A DNA stretch of 64,000 bases from Clostridium collagenovorans DSM 3089 (GCF_900130005.1 NZ_FQXP01000009.1:1-64000), one strand, 5' to 3'; shown: positions 27,544-38,000, counted from the stretch's first letter. The notes: a model not told the origin generated them from the sequence alone. Numbers and translations: made by a program.

Positions 27544-29331
27544 ATGAAAAAGACTTTTAAGTTATGGGAAGTAACGGAAGATTTATGTGACGTGGCAATG
27601 GGTAGAAAACCTGCAGATTTAGTTATAAAAAACGGAAAACTTGTAAATGTAAATACTAAAGAAATTCTACCTAATACTGATGTGGCTATTGTTAAAGGAA
27701 GAATTGCTTTAGTTGGAGATGCTTCTCATTGTATTGGCGATAATACTGAGGTAATTGATGCAACTGATTTATATATAAGCCCTGGCTTTATGGATGGACA
27801 TATACACGTTGAAAGTAGCATGATGTCTGTTAGAGAGTATGCAAAAACTGTTATGCCTCATGGTACAACAAGTATTTATATGGACCCTCATGAGATTGCC
27901 AATGTTTTAGGTATGAAGGGTGTGGATCTTATGATTGAGGATGGAAAGGTTGTTCCTCTTAGAGTATTTACTACTATGCCTTCATGTGTTCCTGCTACAC
28001 CCTTCTTTGAGGATAACGGAGCCTTTTTAGGACCTCAAGAAGTTGATGTAGCTATGAGCTTAAAGAAAATCGTTGGACTTGGTGAAATGATGAATTTCCC
28101 TGGAGTTATAAATAGTGATCCTGATGTTCATAAAATATTAAAATCTACACTTAAAGCTAACAAAACAATTACTGGTCATTACTCTATGCCTGAAACTGGT
28201 AAAGGTTTGAATGCTTATATTGCATCTGGTGCAAGATGTTGTCATGAAACTGTTAGATGTGAAGATGCTTTAGCTAAGGCTAGACTTGGAATGTATGTAC
28301 AAGTTAGAGAAGGTTCTGCTTGGCATGATTTAAAAGAAACAATAAAAGCTGTAACTGAGCATAATATCGATCCTCGTTTTATAACTTTGGTAAGTGATGA
28401 TACACATCCTGATACTTTAATTGAAGATGGACACATGGATCATATAGTAAGACGAGCTATAGAAGAAGGTGTAAATCCTATTACGGCTATACAAATGGTT
28501 ACTCTTAATGTAGCTGAATGTTTTAATATGAGCAGAGATTTAGGTACTGTATCTCCTGGAAAATGTGCTGACATAGTATTATTAAGTGATTTAACAAAGG
28601 TTTCTGTAGAAGAAGTTTTAATAAATGGAGAAGTTGTTGCAAAGAATGGTGAAACAACTCTTTCAATACCCGAAGGTTCTTATGATGATGTTAAAAACAC
28701 TATGCACATAAAAGCTAACTTAAAGGCTGAGGACTTTGAAATTCAATGCCCTGTTAAAAATATTAATAAGGCCAAGCTTCGTGTAATGGAAATCATAGAA
28801 GCTAAAGTTGGTACTTATCATAGAGAAATAGAATTACCTATTAAGGATGATTTAGCTCAAATCGATCTTGAAAATGATGTTATAAAAGTAGCTGTTATAG
28901 AACGTCATAAAAAGACTGGCACTATGGGAAAAGGCTTTGTTAAAGGCTTAAGAGTAAAGGAAGGTGCTATTGCATCAACTGTTGCACATGATGCACATAA
29001 CCTATTAGTTGTTGGTACTAATGATGAGGATATGGCCTTTGCTGCAAATAAATTAGCTGAAGTTGGTGGCGGAATGATAGCTGTTAGAAATGGTGAAGTT
29101 TTAGCTATGTTACCACTTCCTATAGCTGGCTTAATGTCTGATGAGCCTGTAGAAGAAATAGCTAAGAAGCTTAAAGGAATTGAAAAAGCTTGGGAAACTC
29201 TTGGCTGTGATTTGATTTCACCTTTCATGACTACAGCACTTATTTCTTTAGCTGTTATACCAGAGCTTAGACTTACTAATAGAGGACTTGTAGATACAGT
29301 TAAATTTGAATTTGTAGATTTATTTATATAG
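27544..29331 (+). CDS. ade: Adenine deaminase
   Basis: This 595-aa cytosolic amidohydrolase converts adenine to hypoxanthine and ammonia in purine salvage. It has the metal-binding start of the barrel (DGHIHVESSMMSVREYA near residue 95), MDPHEIANVLG, TGHYSMP, LVSDDTHPD and the C-terminal domain specific to the Ade family (TVAHDAHNLLVVGTND, GGGMIAV). The length matches the family. AAGGGAG precedes the ATG, and a terminator follows. I saw no purine riboswitch consensus in the 447-bp upstream gap. Confidence 0.96.
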   Translation: MKKTFKLWEVTEDLCDVAMGRKPADLVIKNGKLVNVNTKEILPNTDVAIVKGRIALVGDASHCIGDNTEVIDATDLYISPGFMDGHIHVESSMMSVREYAKTVMPHGTTSIYMDPHEIANVLGMKGVDLMIEDGKVVPLRVFTTMPSCVPATPFFEDNGAFLGPQEVDVAMSLKKIVGLGEMMNFPGVINSDPDVHKILKSTLKANKTITGHYSMPETGKGLNAYIASGARCCHETVRCEDALAKARLGMYVQVREGSAWHDLKETIKAVTEHNIDPRFITLVSDDTHPDTLIEDGHMDHIVRRAIEEGVNPITAIQMVTLNVAECFNMSRDLGTVSPGKCADIVLLSDLTKVSVEEVLINGEVVAKNGETTLSIPEGSYDDVKNTMHIKANLKAEDFEIQCPVKNINKAKLRVMEIIEAKVGTYHREIELPIKDDLAQIDLENDVIKVAVIERHKKTGTMGKGFVKGLRVKEGAIASTVAHDAHNLLVVGTNDEDMAFAANKLAEVGGGMIAVRNGEVLAMLPLPIAGLMSDEPVEEIAKKLKGIEKAWETLGCDLISPFMTTALISLAVIPELRLTNRGLVDTVKFEFVDLFI

Positions 29332-29389
29332 TTATTTCTCTTAATTATATACCTTGTTATAGTAAAAATTATATGAGATAGACTTTAGA

Positions 29390-29426
29390 GAAATGTCCAA
29401 CCTAAGCATTTAGGAGGGACATTTTT
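29390..29426 (+). terminator. Terminator of the adenine deaminase gene
   Basis: AAATGTCC-CCTAA pairs with TTAGG-GGACATTT and TTTT follows. The remainder of 29427-29728 is without genes. Confidence 0.85.
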
Positions 29427-29728
29427 TCTATAGTTAATTAATTATTCTATATTAGTTTAGCTTATTAAATTACAACTATCTACTCTGAAAATCCTTAGTT
29501 TAACTAAAGCAACTAGTAAAGTATGTTAATTGAATTTATTCTATCAAAACATTTATGATTCAAAAGATTTCTTTACAGTTTTTTATACAATTATTAATGG
29601 TCTTTATAATTAAATTTATTCTAAATGCTTTAAAGAATATATAAGAAGGGTTAAGTTAAAATACAGAAATAAAACTTATTTACTAAAAACTTAAAAATAA
29701 AGTTGAAGTTTACTTAATACAATATATA

Positions 29729-29775
29729 AATAAAAAATCTCTCTAAGATAGCATAAACACTATCTTAGAGAGATT
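29729..29775 (-). terminator. Terminator of the YitT-family gene
   Basis: A 15-bp stem AATCTCTCTAAGATA with its complement and loop GTGTTTATGC is followed by TTTTTTATTT on the minus strand, 20 bp from the stop. Confidence 0.92.
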
Positions 29776-29795
29776 AATTTTATATTTCATCTACC

Positions 29796-30665
29796 TTAAG
29801 CTAATTTCTTAAATCCTTCACCTAAAGTATCATAAGCTTCTGTTACAGATACAAAGGCACCTGGGTCTGTTTCTTTAATATAAGCTTTTAATTTTAAAAA
29901 CTCATTTCTATCAACAATAGTAACTAATACTTCCATATCTCTTCTACTATAAGAACCCATTCCGTAATATCTGGTAGCGCCTCTTCCTAATTCATCTAAA
30001 ATGAATTTTTCAATTTTATCGATTTCATCAGATAATATCTTGACTTCCATGCAAACATTTAAGCCCTCAATTACCTTATCAATAACTAATCCATTTAAGA
30101 TAACAGCGAATAATGAATATAATCCTGATTTAAATCCAAATGCAAGCAATGCTAACATTACAACAACTATATCAGCAAGTAATACAGCTTTACCAATGTT
30201 CATATGAGTATATTTGTTTATAATTTTAGCAATAATATCTGTTCCTCCAGTAGATGCATTAGCATGGAATACTAGAGCCATACCTATAGCTTGAATTATG
30301 ATACCGAAGATTAATTCTATGAACATGTCGTTAGTTAAAGGGTTAGTCATTGGTACAACTTTTTCTAATATGAAAATCGTACTAGATAGAGATAAACTCG
30401 CAAATATAGTTTTACCTCCAAAGTTAGCTCCTATAACTAAAAAAGCCACAATAAACAATACTACGTCTATGCAGAACATTGCTCCCCCAACAGGTATTGC
30501 TGGTATAAATTTGTTTATAACCATTGCTAAACCATTTATTCCACCTGCCGCTATGTCATTAGGCATTAAAAAGAAGTATACTCCCCCAGCTACCATAAAA
30601 ATACCTACTAAAATAATCAGATAATCCTTAACTAGCATTATGTAATTTTTATTTTGTTTTTCCAT
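29796..30665 (-). CDS. YitT family membrane protein (YitT_membrane plus DUF2179)
   Basis: The protein is 289 aa. The first 200 residues hold five to six membrane segments with family patterns MVAGGVYFFLMPNDIAAGGI and HANASTGGTDIIAKI. The last 80 residues are the soluble DUF2179 domain (GRGATRYYGMGSYS, VTIVDRNEFLKLKAYI and DPGAFVSVTEA), a ferredoxin-like putative ligand-binding module. The family is widespread in Firmicutes and lacks a firmly known substrate. GGGGGTG lies before the ATG. A sigma-A promoter with an overlapping palindrome is visible upstream. Confidence 0.9.
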   Translation of the reverse strand: MEKQNKNYIMLVKDYLIILVGIFMVAGGVYFFLMPNDIAAGGINGLAMVINKFIPAIPVGGAMFCIDVVLFIVAFLVIGANFGGKTIFASLSLSSTIFILEKVVPMTNPLTNDMFIELIFGIIIQAIGMALVFHANASTGGTDIIAKIINKYTHMNIGKAVLLADIVVVMLALLAFGFKSGLYSLFAVILNGLVIDKVIEGLNVCMEVKILSDEIDKIEKFILDELGRGATRYYGMGSYSRRDMEVLVTIVDRNEFLKLKAYIKETDPGAFVSVTEAYDTLGEGFKKLA

Positions 30666-30710
30666 AATTTCACCCCCTAAAAGTTTATCAAATTATAACC
30701 TCTGGTTAAC

Positions 30711-30740
30711 ATTATATTACAGGCAAATTACCTGTGTCAA
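30711..30740 (-). promoter_or_regulatory. Sigma-A promoter with overlapping palindrome for the YitT-family gene
   Basis: On the minus strand TTGACA (30740-30735), an 18-bp spacer and TATAAT (30716-30711). The spacer is an inverted repeat, ACAGGTAATTTGCCTGT, ideally placed for a repressor. The start codon lies about 45 bp downstream. Confidence 0.7.
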
Positions 30741-31170
30741 TTTACTCAGTAACCTTTAAAACGCGCCTTATTTACTACATTTAACAATTTATGAATTTAT
30801 TAATATAAATATCCATGCATTTTCAAAGCATAATTATATGCAGTGTTTTTTGCATATTGCATATTTATTATCTTATAAAATATTAATTCATATGCACTAT
30901 TTTTTATAAACTTATAAAAAGAAAAAAATTCACAGCTTAGTAATACTTTCTATACAAATTTAAAAGTTCTTTTAAATCTTCTGCTTAAGTAACTTTATAA
31001 ACTATACCGATACCTATAATTAAAATCCTCTACAACCATATTAAATATGTCTAACATCATAAATCCTTTAGAGAGTTTTTCCCCTCTTATCTTAAACTTT
31101 TAAATTTTTTTAATTATTTATGTTTAATTAATTCCAATTTTGTACATAATTACAATAGAGGTGATGAGTG

Positions 31171-31260
31171 ATGAAAAATTATAATTTATCTTTAGATGTA
31201 TTCTTGAGCATGAACGTGCTTATATTAGTAGTTTTCTTAGGTAACTATGTGTTTATTTAA
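31171..31260 (+). CDS. 29-aa hydrophobic small protein
   Basis: ATG follows TAGAGGTGATGAGTG. The product starts MKNYNLSLDVFLSMN, continues with the hydrophobic VLILVVFLGNYVFI and ends there, so it is a one-pass membrane peptide without charged tail. A strong terminator lies 160 bp downstream, which defines a short transcript. It could be a small regulatory membrane protein or a type I toxin-like peptide; no antisense RNA gene was identified. The flanking gaps (30741-31170 and 31456-31861) show nothing else. Confidence 0.5.
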   Translation: MKNYNLSLDVFLSMNVLILVVFLGNYVFI

Positions 31261-31418
31261 GATTTAATTTAAATTTGCCCCCGACTATTATTAAATATTT
31301 AAAAGTTATGAGTTAATTTTTAAACTCTCCATGTTGTTAATTCAAAGCTTAAATTTTAATAATAGTTTATATATATAACCTTTTTTAAATTTTTTACTCC
31401 TAAATACTTATTTAGAAT

Positions 31419-31455
31419 AATAAAAAGTGCTGCAATTTAATTGCGCACTTTTTAT
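31419..31455. terminator. Bidirectional terminator after the 29-aa ORF
   Basis: AATAAAAAGTGC, an inner GCAAT/ATTGC stem, then GCACTTTTTATT form a near-perfect palindrome with T-tracts on both strands. Confidence 0.88.
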
Positions 31456-31861
31456 TATTTTGAATTTATAACCTAATTAGTTTTAAAAATAATCACTCTT
31501 TACTATAAAACCTTTATTTGAACTTTTTGAATATATATACTACTTCCAAACATATATATTCATAACTTTTAATGCAATTATTTTTACATGTTTTTACAAA
31601 TCATGTAATTGAAAATTAAAAATTTTCTTATAAAAAAATTTTTTATTGCAAGTTTTTTATAAAATAATGTTTTTTATTAATGTATTTATAATCATAATCA
31701 ACTTTAACTATGGTAAAGCCTATTTATAAAGATATAACCTAAAACAATTAAATCTTATTTATTGTAAAATATACATTTTAAATTTTAAAATATCTTATAA
31801 GCTTTTTATGTGTTTATTTTAAGTTCTTATTTTCATTAAGCCATATATTATTAAAACAAAA

Positions 31862-32503
31862 CTATTTTAATCCAACTTGAGTTTTAGAACTTAACTTTCC
31901 ATCAATAAATCCAATAGTTGCAATCCCTGCTTCTTTGCTACTATAAGAATAAATCTCATGTTTAGAAGTAACTATTTTTGACTGAGTAGATAATACGCCT
32001 TCACCTAAAACTTCTTTTACTTGATCATAAGTCATACCATCTTTTATAGTTTCAAATTTTTCTAAGTTCAAATCAACTTTCTCTTTACTTAAGCCAGCTT
32101 GGACCTTTGATGAAACTTTTCCATCTTGAATTGTCATATTTATACTTGCTATTCCATCTCCCTTCCATGAGTATAAAACACTTTTTACTCCAGCTACCTC
32201 TGAAGAAGTCTTTTGAGTTCCCTCACCTAATAAAGCAACTACATCTTCATAGCTTTGACCCATTTCTATTTTTAAGAAGTTTTCATAATTTATTTTGCTT
32301 TCCTCTTTCTTTTCGTCCTTCTTAGTTTCATCTTTCTTAGCTTGTTCTTTATCTGAATCCTCAACCTTTACACCAGAATTGGTAGCAGAATCATCCTTAT
32401 CTCCAAGACTACTTCCATAGATAGCTAAAACAACAATAACCGCTAAAACCCAAATCCAAGGTCTCTTATAAATTGGCTTTTTAATTTTTTCTTCTTTACT
32501 CAT
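31862..32503 (-). CDS. Membrane-anchored DUF3862 (SmpA/BamE-like) protein
   Basis: This 213-aa protein has an N-terminal anchor (YKRPWIWVLAVIVVLAIYGS, about residues 12-31), a charged Asp/Lys/Glu linker to residue 70, then two copies of a BamE-like module: KIEMGQSYEDVVALLGEG (about 77-94) and TIKDGMTYDQVKEVLGEG (about 147-165). The module pattern, G-x-s/t-y-x-x-V-x-x-x-L-G-x-G, is that of DUF3862. The domain would face the outside. It shares its anchor layout with the Lys/Glu-rich protein at 61853-62719. The gene is monocistronic with a typical ribosome-binding site. Confidence 0.8.
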   Translation of the reverse strand: MSKEEKIKKPIYKRPWIWVLAVIVVLAIYGSSLGDKDDSATNSGVKVEDSDKEQAKKDETKKDEKKEESKINYENFLKIEMGQSYEDVVALLGEGTQKTSSEVAGVKSVLYSWKGDGIASINMTIQDGKVSSKVQAGLSKEKVDLNLEKFETIKDGMTYDQVKEVLGEGVLSTQSKIVTSKHEIYSYSSKEAGIATIGFIDGKLSSKTQVGLK

Positions 32504-32610
32504 TATTAAGCCTCCCTTTAAAGCTTTAATTACAGGAATATTGAAAATAGTTTTATAGTATTTCTCTTCAGTTCCTGTGAATTCTAGCTTATAACTCTTA
32601 TTTAAATTAA

Positions 32611-32890
32611 TTTCTATTTAAAACATATCCTATTTTAAATAACTCTTATTTAAGTTACTTTTCCTTAAAACAATTCCTATTCTAAGTAGTTTTCTTTAAC
32701 CTAATTTCTATTTAAAACATATCCTATTTTAAATATCTCCATTTAAGTTACTTTTCCTTAAAACAGTTCCTATTTTAAGTAGTTTTCTTTAACCTAATTT
32801 CTATTTAAAACATACCTCTATTTTAAATATCTCCATTTTAAGTTACTTTTCCTTAAAACAGTTCCTATTCTAAGTAGGTCTTACTTAAAT
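32611..32890. repeat. Three tandem copies of a 93-94 bp AT-rich unit
   Basis: TTTCTATTTAAAACATA starts at 32611, 32705 and 32798, followed each time by CCTATTTTAAATA, ACTTTTCCTTAAAACA and AGTAGTTTTCTTTAACC. No coding frame spans it. It lies between the DUF3862 gene and the DUF11 gene promoter. Confidence 0.8.
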
Positions 32891-33180
32891 TACTTACTTT
32901 TAAAGTAGATTCTATTTTAAAGTAATTTTTAAATTTAATATAAACTAAACTTCACATCTTTAAATGTTTATTCACATATTCTTTTTTAAATGCATAGTTT
33001 TTTAATTTTATCTTATCTACTATATATTCAATATATAAAAGGTTTTTTTATATTATAAGAGAACTTAAAATTTCATTGTATATATTTCAATAAACTCTCT
33101 TCATTCTATTTAGCCATAACACTGATTATAAAATACCTACAAGAATTAATGTCAATCTATAATATTAATTAGGATTTATA

Positions 33181-33285
33181 TATACTTTACAATATTAAAC
33201 GTGCATCACCCAATTTATTACAATATTAATTTTTTTATCCTATAAAATATGAATTTATTTTATTTAATGCAACATATATACTTTC
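33181..33285 (+). repeat. Intergenic repeat family 1, copy 1
   Basis: About 100 bp with the features CAATATTAAA, TTTTTTTATCCTATAAAAT, ATGAA and TTTAATGCAA then ATATATA. Other copies lie at 38001-38110 (reverse), 55271-55375 and 63631-63735. Confidence 0.7.
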
Positions 33286-33409
33286 AAAAATCTTTAAATT
33301 CTCATGAATTTATTGTATTTATTTACATTATTAAACTTTTTATTGCTTTTGAAACCCTTATTTTACCAATAATTTTGTAATTAAAATCATTATATAGTTG
33401 ATTTATGTC

Positions 33410-33437
33410 ACATAAATTCTAATCTCTTCATAATATA
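33410..33437 (+). promoter_or_regulatory. Sigma-K-like promoter of the DUF11 surface protein gene
   Basis: AC at 33410-33411, then 17 bases, then CATAATATA at 33429-33437, matches the sigma-K form AC-N16/17-CATANNNTA exactly. The ATG lies 39 bp downstream behind AAGGAGG. It predicts late mother-cell expression during sporulation. Confidence 0.6.
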
Positions 33438-33475
33438 ATATAGAACGTCTTAAACTTTATAAGGAGGAAATAACT

Positions 33476-36400
33476 ATGGCTCAAATAACCAAAACCGTTA
33501 GTAAAACATTAGTATCTGGCTCAGAAGTCTTTATTTATACAGTTAATGCATCATACAGTGGACTATCTCAACCTGCACAAGCAGGTAAAATTGTTGATGT
33601 TTTCCCAAGTAAAATTAAATATATTCTTCCCCCTGTTGGTGGACAAATACAAAGTATAAGTGAAAATCCCGTAGCTGGTGGAACTGAGGTAACCTTTAAT
33701 TTAGGTCCTGTAAACGCTGGGACATCTCTATCCTTTACCTTTGCTTGCTTCTTTGGTCCTGGTAGAGTAGATAATGATAGCTTTACTAATAAAATGGATC
33801 TTATTGCAGATGATTCAACTGTAGCTAAAGCAACAGCACCTACAGTAAATCTTAAACTAATTGAAGCCTTTTTCATGACAAAATCTGCTGAACCTTCAAG
33901 TGTTGTTAATCCAAATGATGAAGTAACCTTTACTTTATCCTTAACAAATAATGGTGACCCAGGTGCTACTATAAATAATGTAGTAATCACAGATGTATTG
34001 CCACCAGAGCTTTCTCCAATTACTTCATTCATACCAATCGGAAATGACGTACCTTCTGGTGGTTACTCAGATCCATCTGCCAATAATGTAACTGGCTACT
34101 GGACTGGCAATAGTTTAACCTTTAACCTTTCAAAATACAGTGGTGCACGTTATGATATAACTTTTAAAGCACAGGTAAGCTCAACCGTAAGTCCTGGTGA
34201 AACCTTTGTTAATACTGGTAAGTGGAGTATGAGTGGTAATGATAGAAATGATGCACCTCTTACTATGTCTGTTTACGATCCATCTCAAGCAGGATTTTTA
34301 TTATATGCTGTAGGTGCACTTACAACCATGATTGGTGCTCCTATGAACTACGATATAACTAACAGCAATACAAGTAATGTAACTTTAAGTAATTATGTAC
34401 TAGAAGATACTCTTCCTAGTGAAGTTGATATTTCAGCTTTACGTCTAAGTGCATCAAGTGGACTAATCAATTATAGTATTTTTGTTGCTTTTGACTCTAA
34501 TCCTACAAATTATGTTCCAATTGCTGAAAATATTCCTAATGGTTCTTACCCATATACAGATTTAATTCCTTTTATTCCTTCTGGAGATAGGATTACAAAG
34601 ATAAAACTAACTGCACAAAACTTGGATGCTACAGATTCAAGTCATACACTTTTTATTAGTGGCTTTACAAACTATAAAGCAGTTTTAAATTCTACTATTC
34701 ATAATAGTGTAACTGCATCCTCTGGTAGTATAAGTAAAACAGATATATGCTCATCTTTTGTAAACGGTGCTTCTGATTTGGTTATGACAAAATCTTTTAG
34801 TCCAAATCAAGCAGCATATTACCCTTTAGAAGAATTCAATGTAATTTTAAAAGCAGAAGCACTAAATACAATTACAGTTCAACCTATTTTAATAGATATT
34901 ATGCCAAAGGGATTAAGATATGTCCAAAATAGTGAATATCTTTTATATTCTGACTTAACTACAGGACTAACCTATGACTCAAGAGAGCCAAACTTCCCAA
35001 TCCCTATTCCAAGTAGAGAAGTCTTTCCTAACTTTTTAGGTACTGGTGAAACACTTCTACGCTGGAGTTTCTTAAATTACACTCTTCCTAGCAGTTCTAC
35101 TATTCAATTAATATTTAAAGCCTTTGTTGAAATTGATGCTCCATCCTCATTTACAAACAAAGGATATCTAGGTATGCCAGGAAATAATGTCTACTATGTA
35201 TCTTCTGATGTAGATGACCCTCTAGATTTAGATGGTGATGGACTAACTACTACAGATAAATTATCTTATTCAGAATTACAAGGAGTAGTATTATCAACTT
35301 CAGAATTTTCCCTTAAGAAACTTGTTCAAGGAGAAAAAGATCTTGAATTCAAGAGCAACGGCCTTACTCCTCAAGGTGGTAATATTAAATATCGTCTTCA
35401 AGTAACAAATAACCAACCAGTTACTCTTAAGAATATTGAAATCGTTGATATTTTACCTTATTTAGGAGATACAGGTGTAATCTTAACAAGTGAGCAAAGG
35501 GGTTCTGAGTTTGAAGTATATGCAACCTCAGCAGTAACAGCACAAATTGTAAATATCATTGGTGACCCAGTAGATCCAAGTCCTGTTATTGTTATTGAAT
35601 ACTCTACTAGTAATGATCCTAAACGTTTTGATGAGCTAGGAAATCCAATTGGTACTGGTGATTGGAGTTTAATACCTCCAGAAGATATAACAACTCTTCG
35701 CTCTATTAAAGTTACAACTGGTGCCTCTGTTATCTTAAACCCATATGACCGTTTAATTGTTGACATTGGAGCAAAAGCCCCTGTTGGTATAGGATTAGGC
35801 AAGCTTGCTTATAACTCCTATGCAGTAAGAGCAAATAAAGTTACAAGTAGTGGAACTGAGCCTTTACTTCCAACAGAACCTAATAAAGTTAGTATAAAAA
35901 TTGATGAGAATATCCTTGGTAGTATTGGTGATTTCACTTGGATTGATTTAAATGGAAATGGACTTTATGATCCTGATGAACCTGGAATAAATGGTATGAA
36001 GGTAGAGCTTTATTCTGAAACTGGAAAGTTAATCGATACAACAGTTACAGCTGACGATGCTACTGGAAAAGCTGGATACTATTTATTTAATAACCTTGTA
36101 GAAGGAATCTATCAAGCAAAATTCATCCCTTCTCGTGATTATGTTTTAACTAGTCAGCATTCAATGGAATCAAATGGTAGTAAACCAGATCCTACTACAG
36201 GTTTAACCTCATTTATTACACTTTCAAAGGATCAAAAAATTTCAGATATTAATGCAGGGGTTGTTCCTAATACAAAATCAAGTATTGGAGACTTTGTTTG
36301 GGAGGATCTTAATAAAAACGGAATTTATGATGATGGTGAACCTGGGGTAAATGGTGTAACTGTAGAGTTATACTCTAGTACTGGTGTTCTACTTGCAACA

Positions 36401-37483
36401 ACTACAACAGCAAATTATGCTGGCAATCCAGGATACTATAGTTTTAATGAATTAGAACCAAAGGACTATAAAGTTAAATTTATTCCAATGTCTGGCTTTG
36501 AGCTTACTGTGCAAAAAGCTATTGAACCTAATGGAAGCCGTCCAGATCCTACAACTGGCTTTACTAATATCATTTCATTAGGAGCTCATGAAGACAAAAC
36601 AGACATCAATGCTGGTATTGTTGCTATAAAGAAATCGAGTATAGGTAACTTTGTATGGAACGACCTTAATAAAAATGGTTTCCATGATCCAGGTGAACCT
36701 GGTGTAAATGGTGTGACTGTAAAATTATACTCTAGTACTGGTGTTCTACTTGCAACAACTACAACCTCTGATTTAGCTGGTGATCCAGGACATTATATCT
36801 TTGATAAATTAGATCCTAATGACTATTTTGTAAAGTTTATTCCAACACCACAATTTGTCCTTACTCAACAAAAAGCTTTTGAGCCTAATGGAAGCCGTCC
36901 AGATCCTGTAACTGGCTTTACTAATCTTATTTCATTAGGTGCTCATGAAGATAGAACAGATATTAATGCTGGTTTAGTAGAAAAGCCTTGTGGTCCACCA
37001 ACTATTAATGCTTCCAATCAATGTATTCATACCGGATCTACCTTTAATCCACTTGATGGTGTAACAGCAACAGATTGTAAAGGTAATGATCTTACAAGTA
37101 AAATAATTGTAACTTTCAATAATGTTGATACAACAAAACCTGGAGTGTATTCAGTAACTTATAGCGTTACTGATAGTAAGGGTCAAACAACAACAAAAAC
37201 AATTTCTGTAAAGGTATGCACAAACACTCCTTATCAACAAGCTATTACTGATCTTATTGAATCAGTAGCACTTGAAGAAACTGCTCTTGCTCATATTTTA
37301 AATGCTGAAGGTGAAAAGATTCAAAAGGCTATTGCTTTAAAATTACCAATTAAAGATTTAATAGAAGTAAATTGTTCAGTAGAATCAATGATTAGTGCAA
37401 TAACTAAACTTGAAATAATTCTACACGACAAATTAAAATTTGCTCAAGAAAGTGGCGCTGGAGATTGTTGCGATAACTCATAA
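33476..37483 (+). CDS. Large DUF11/SdrD-B repeat surface protein, probably spore-surface
   Basis: This 1335-aa protein has no signal peptide (MAQITKTVSKTLVSG). Residues 1-800 hold six or so DUF11-like beta domains (TKSAEPSSVVNPNDEVTFTL, NNGDPGATINNVVITDVLP). Three SdrD B-type modules follow at about 815, 935 and 1052, each with SIG(D/N)F-W-DLN-NG and a DPGEPGVNGV-type calcium loop, then a HYR/DUF5011-like domain at about 1170-1245. The final 90 residues are helical with ALAHILNAEGEKIQKAI and the cysteine end DCCDNS. That helical tail resembles ones I know from spore-coat and exosporium proteins. No LPXTG motif is seen. Without signal or anchor, but with a sigma-K-like promoter, mother-cell deposition on the spore is the best model. 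Confidence 0.75.
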   Translation: MAQITKTVSKTLVSGSEVFIYTVNASYSGLSQPAQAGKIVDVFPSKIKYILPPVGGQIQSISENPVAGGTEVTFNLGPVNAGTSLSFTFACFFGPGRVDNDSFTNKMDLIADDSTVAKATAPTVNLKLIEAFFMTKSAEPSSVVNPNDEVTFTLSLTNNGDPGATINNVVITDVLPPELSPITSFIPIGNDVPSGGYSDPSANNVTGYWTGNSLTFNLSKYSGARYDITFKAQVSSTVSPGETFVNTGKWSMSGNDRNDAPLTMSVYDPSQAGFLLYAVGALTTMIGAPMNYDITNSNTSNVTLSNYVLEDTLPSEVDISALRLSASSGLINYSIFVAFDSNPTNYVPIAENIPNGSYPYTDLIPFIPSGDRITKIKLTAQNLDATDSSHTLFISGFTNYKAVLNSTIHNSVTASSGSISKTDICSSFVNGASDLVMTKSFSPNQAAYYPLEEFNVILKAEALNTITVQPILIDIMPKGLRYVQNSEYLLYSDLTTGLTYDSREPNFPIPIPSREVFPNFLGTGETLLRWSFLNYTLPSSSTIQLIFKAFVEIDAPSSFTNKGYLGMPGNNVYYVSSDVDDPLDLDGDGLTTTDKLSYSELQGVVLSTSEFSLKKLVQGEKDLEFKSNGLTPQGGNIKYRLQVTNNQPVTLKNIEIVDILPYLGDTGVILTSEQRGSEFEVYATSAVTAQIVNIIGDPVDPSPVIVIEYSTSNDPKRFDELGNPIGTGDWSLIPPEDITTLRSIKVTTGASVILNPYDRLIVDIGAKAPVGIGLGKLAYNSYAVRANKVTSSGTEPLLPTEPNKVSIKIDENILGSIGDFTWIDLNGNGLYDPDEPGINGMKVELYSETGKLIDTTVTADDATGKAGYYLFNNLVEGIYQAKFIPSRDYVLTSQHSMESNGSKPDPTTGLTSFITLSKDQKISDINAGVVPNTKSSIGDFVWEDLNKNGIYDDGEPGVNGVTVELYSSTGVLLATTTTANYAGNPGYYSFNELEPKDYKVKFIPMSGFELTVQKAIEPNGSRPDPTTGFTNIISLGAHEDKTDINAGIVAIKKSSIGNFVWNDLNKNGFHDPGEPGVNGVTVKLYSSTGVLLATTTTSDLAGDPGHYIFDKLDPNDYFVKFIPTPQFVLTQQKAFEPNGSRPDPVTGFTNLISLGAHEDRTDINAGLVEKPCGPPTINASNQCIHTGSTFNPLDGVTATDCKGNDLTSKIIVTFNNVDTTKPGVYSVTYSVTDSKGQTTTKTISVKVCTNTPYQQAITDLIESVALEETALAHILNAEGEKIQKAIALKLPIKDLIEVNCSVESMISAITKLEIILHDKLKFAQESGAGDCCDNS

Positions 37484-37538
37484 TCTTATAGTAATTTAAA
37501 GACTAATTAATTATAAGTTAGTTATGTAAAGTTAGTTA

Positions 37539-37582
37539 TGTGAATCTAGTTTATAAATTAATTCTTTATAAACTAGATTCAC
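37539..37582 (+). terminator. Perfect palindrome after the DUF11 gene
   Basis: TGTGAATCTAGTTTATAAA pairs over 19 bp with its complement around a 6-base loop. A T-tract is missing, so termination efficiency is uncertain. The rest of 37583-38000 has no gene. Confidence 0.65.
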
Positions 37583-38000
37583 AGACTAAATAACTAATTT
37601 AGCAAATTAAATTTCAACTCACTTCTTTATGAATATTAACTTGGCATATTAGTTATTTATTACCAAGGGATTAACCTTAGTAAAGACCTTTCAATAGCTA
37701 ATATGCCTTGTATATTATTTTAATTTATGGATTATACAGTAATCTAACGTCTTAAAAATTATCATAACTCATGTGGTGATTTTCCTATTATTATATTTAA
37801 TGTATCCCCTTCAACTATACCCCATTGGAATAACTTACCTTTATAGTTTTTTCAAATACTTATCTCTTTATTAATAATTTAAAACTATTTCACTTAACTT
37901 TTATAAGTCTATATAATTAAGATGCATTAAAGGGCTTATAGTAATTTTCGACAATTATATTTCATATTGATTTTGATTCAATCATAAAGCTCAAATATAA

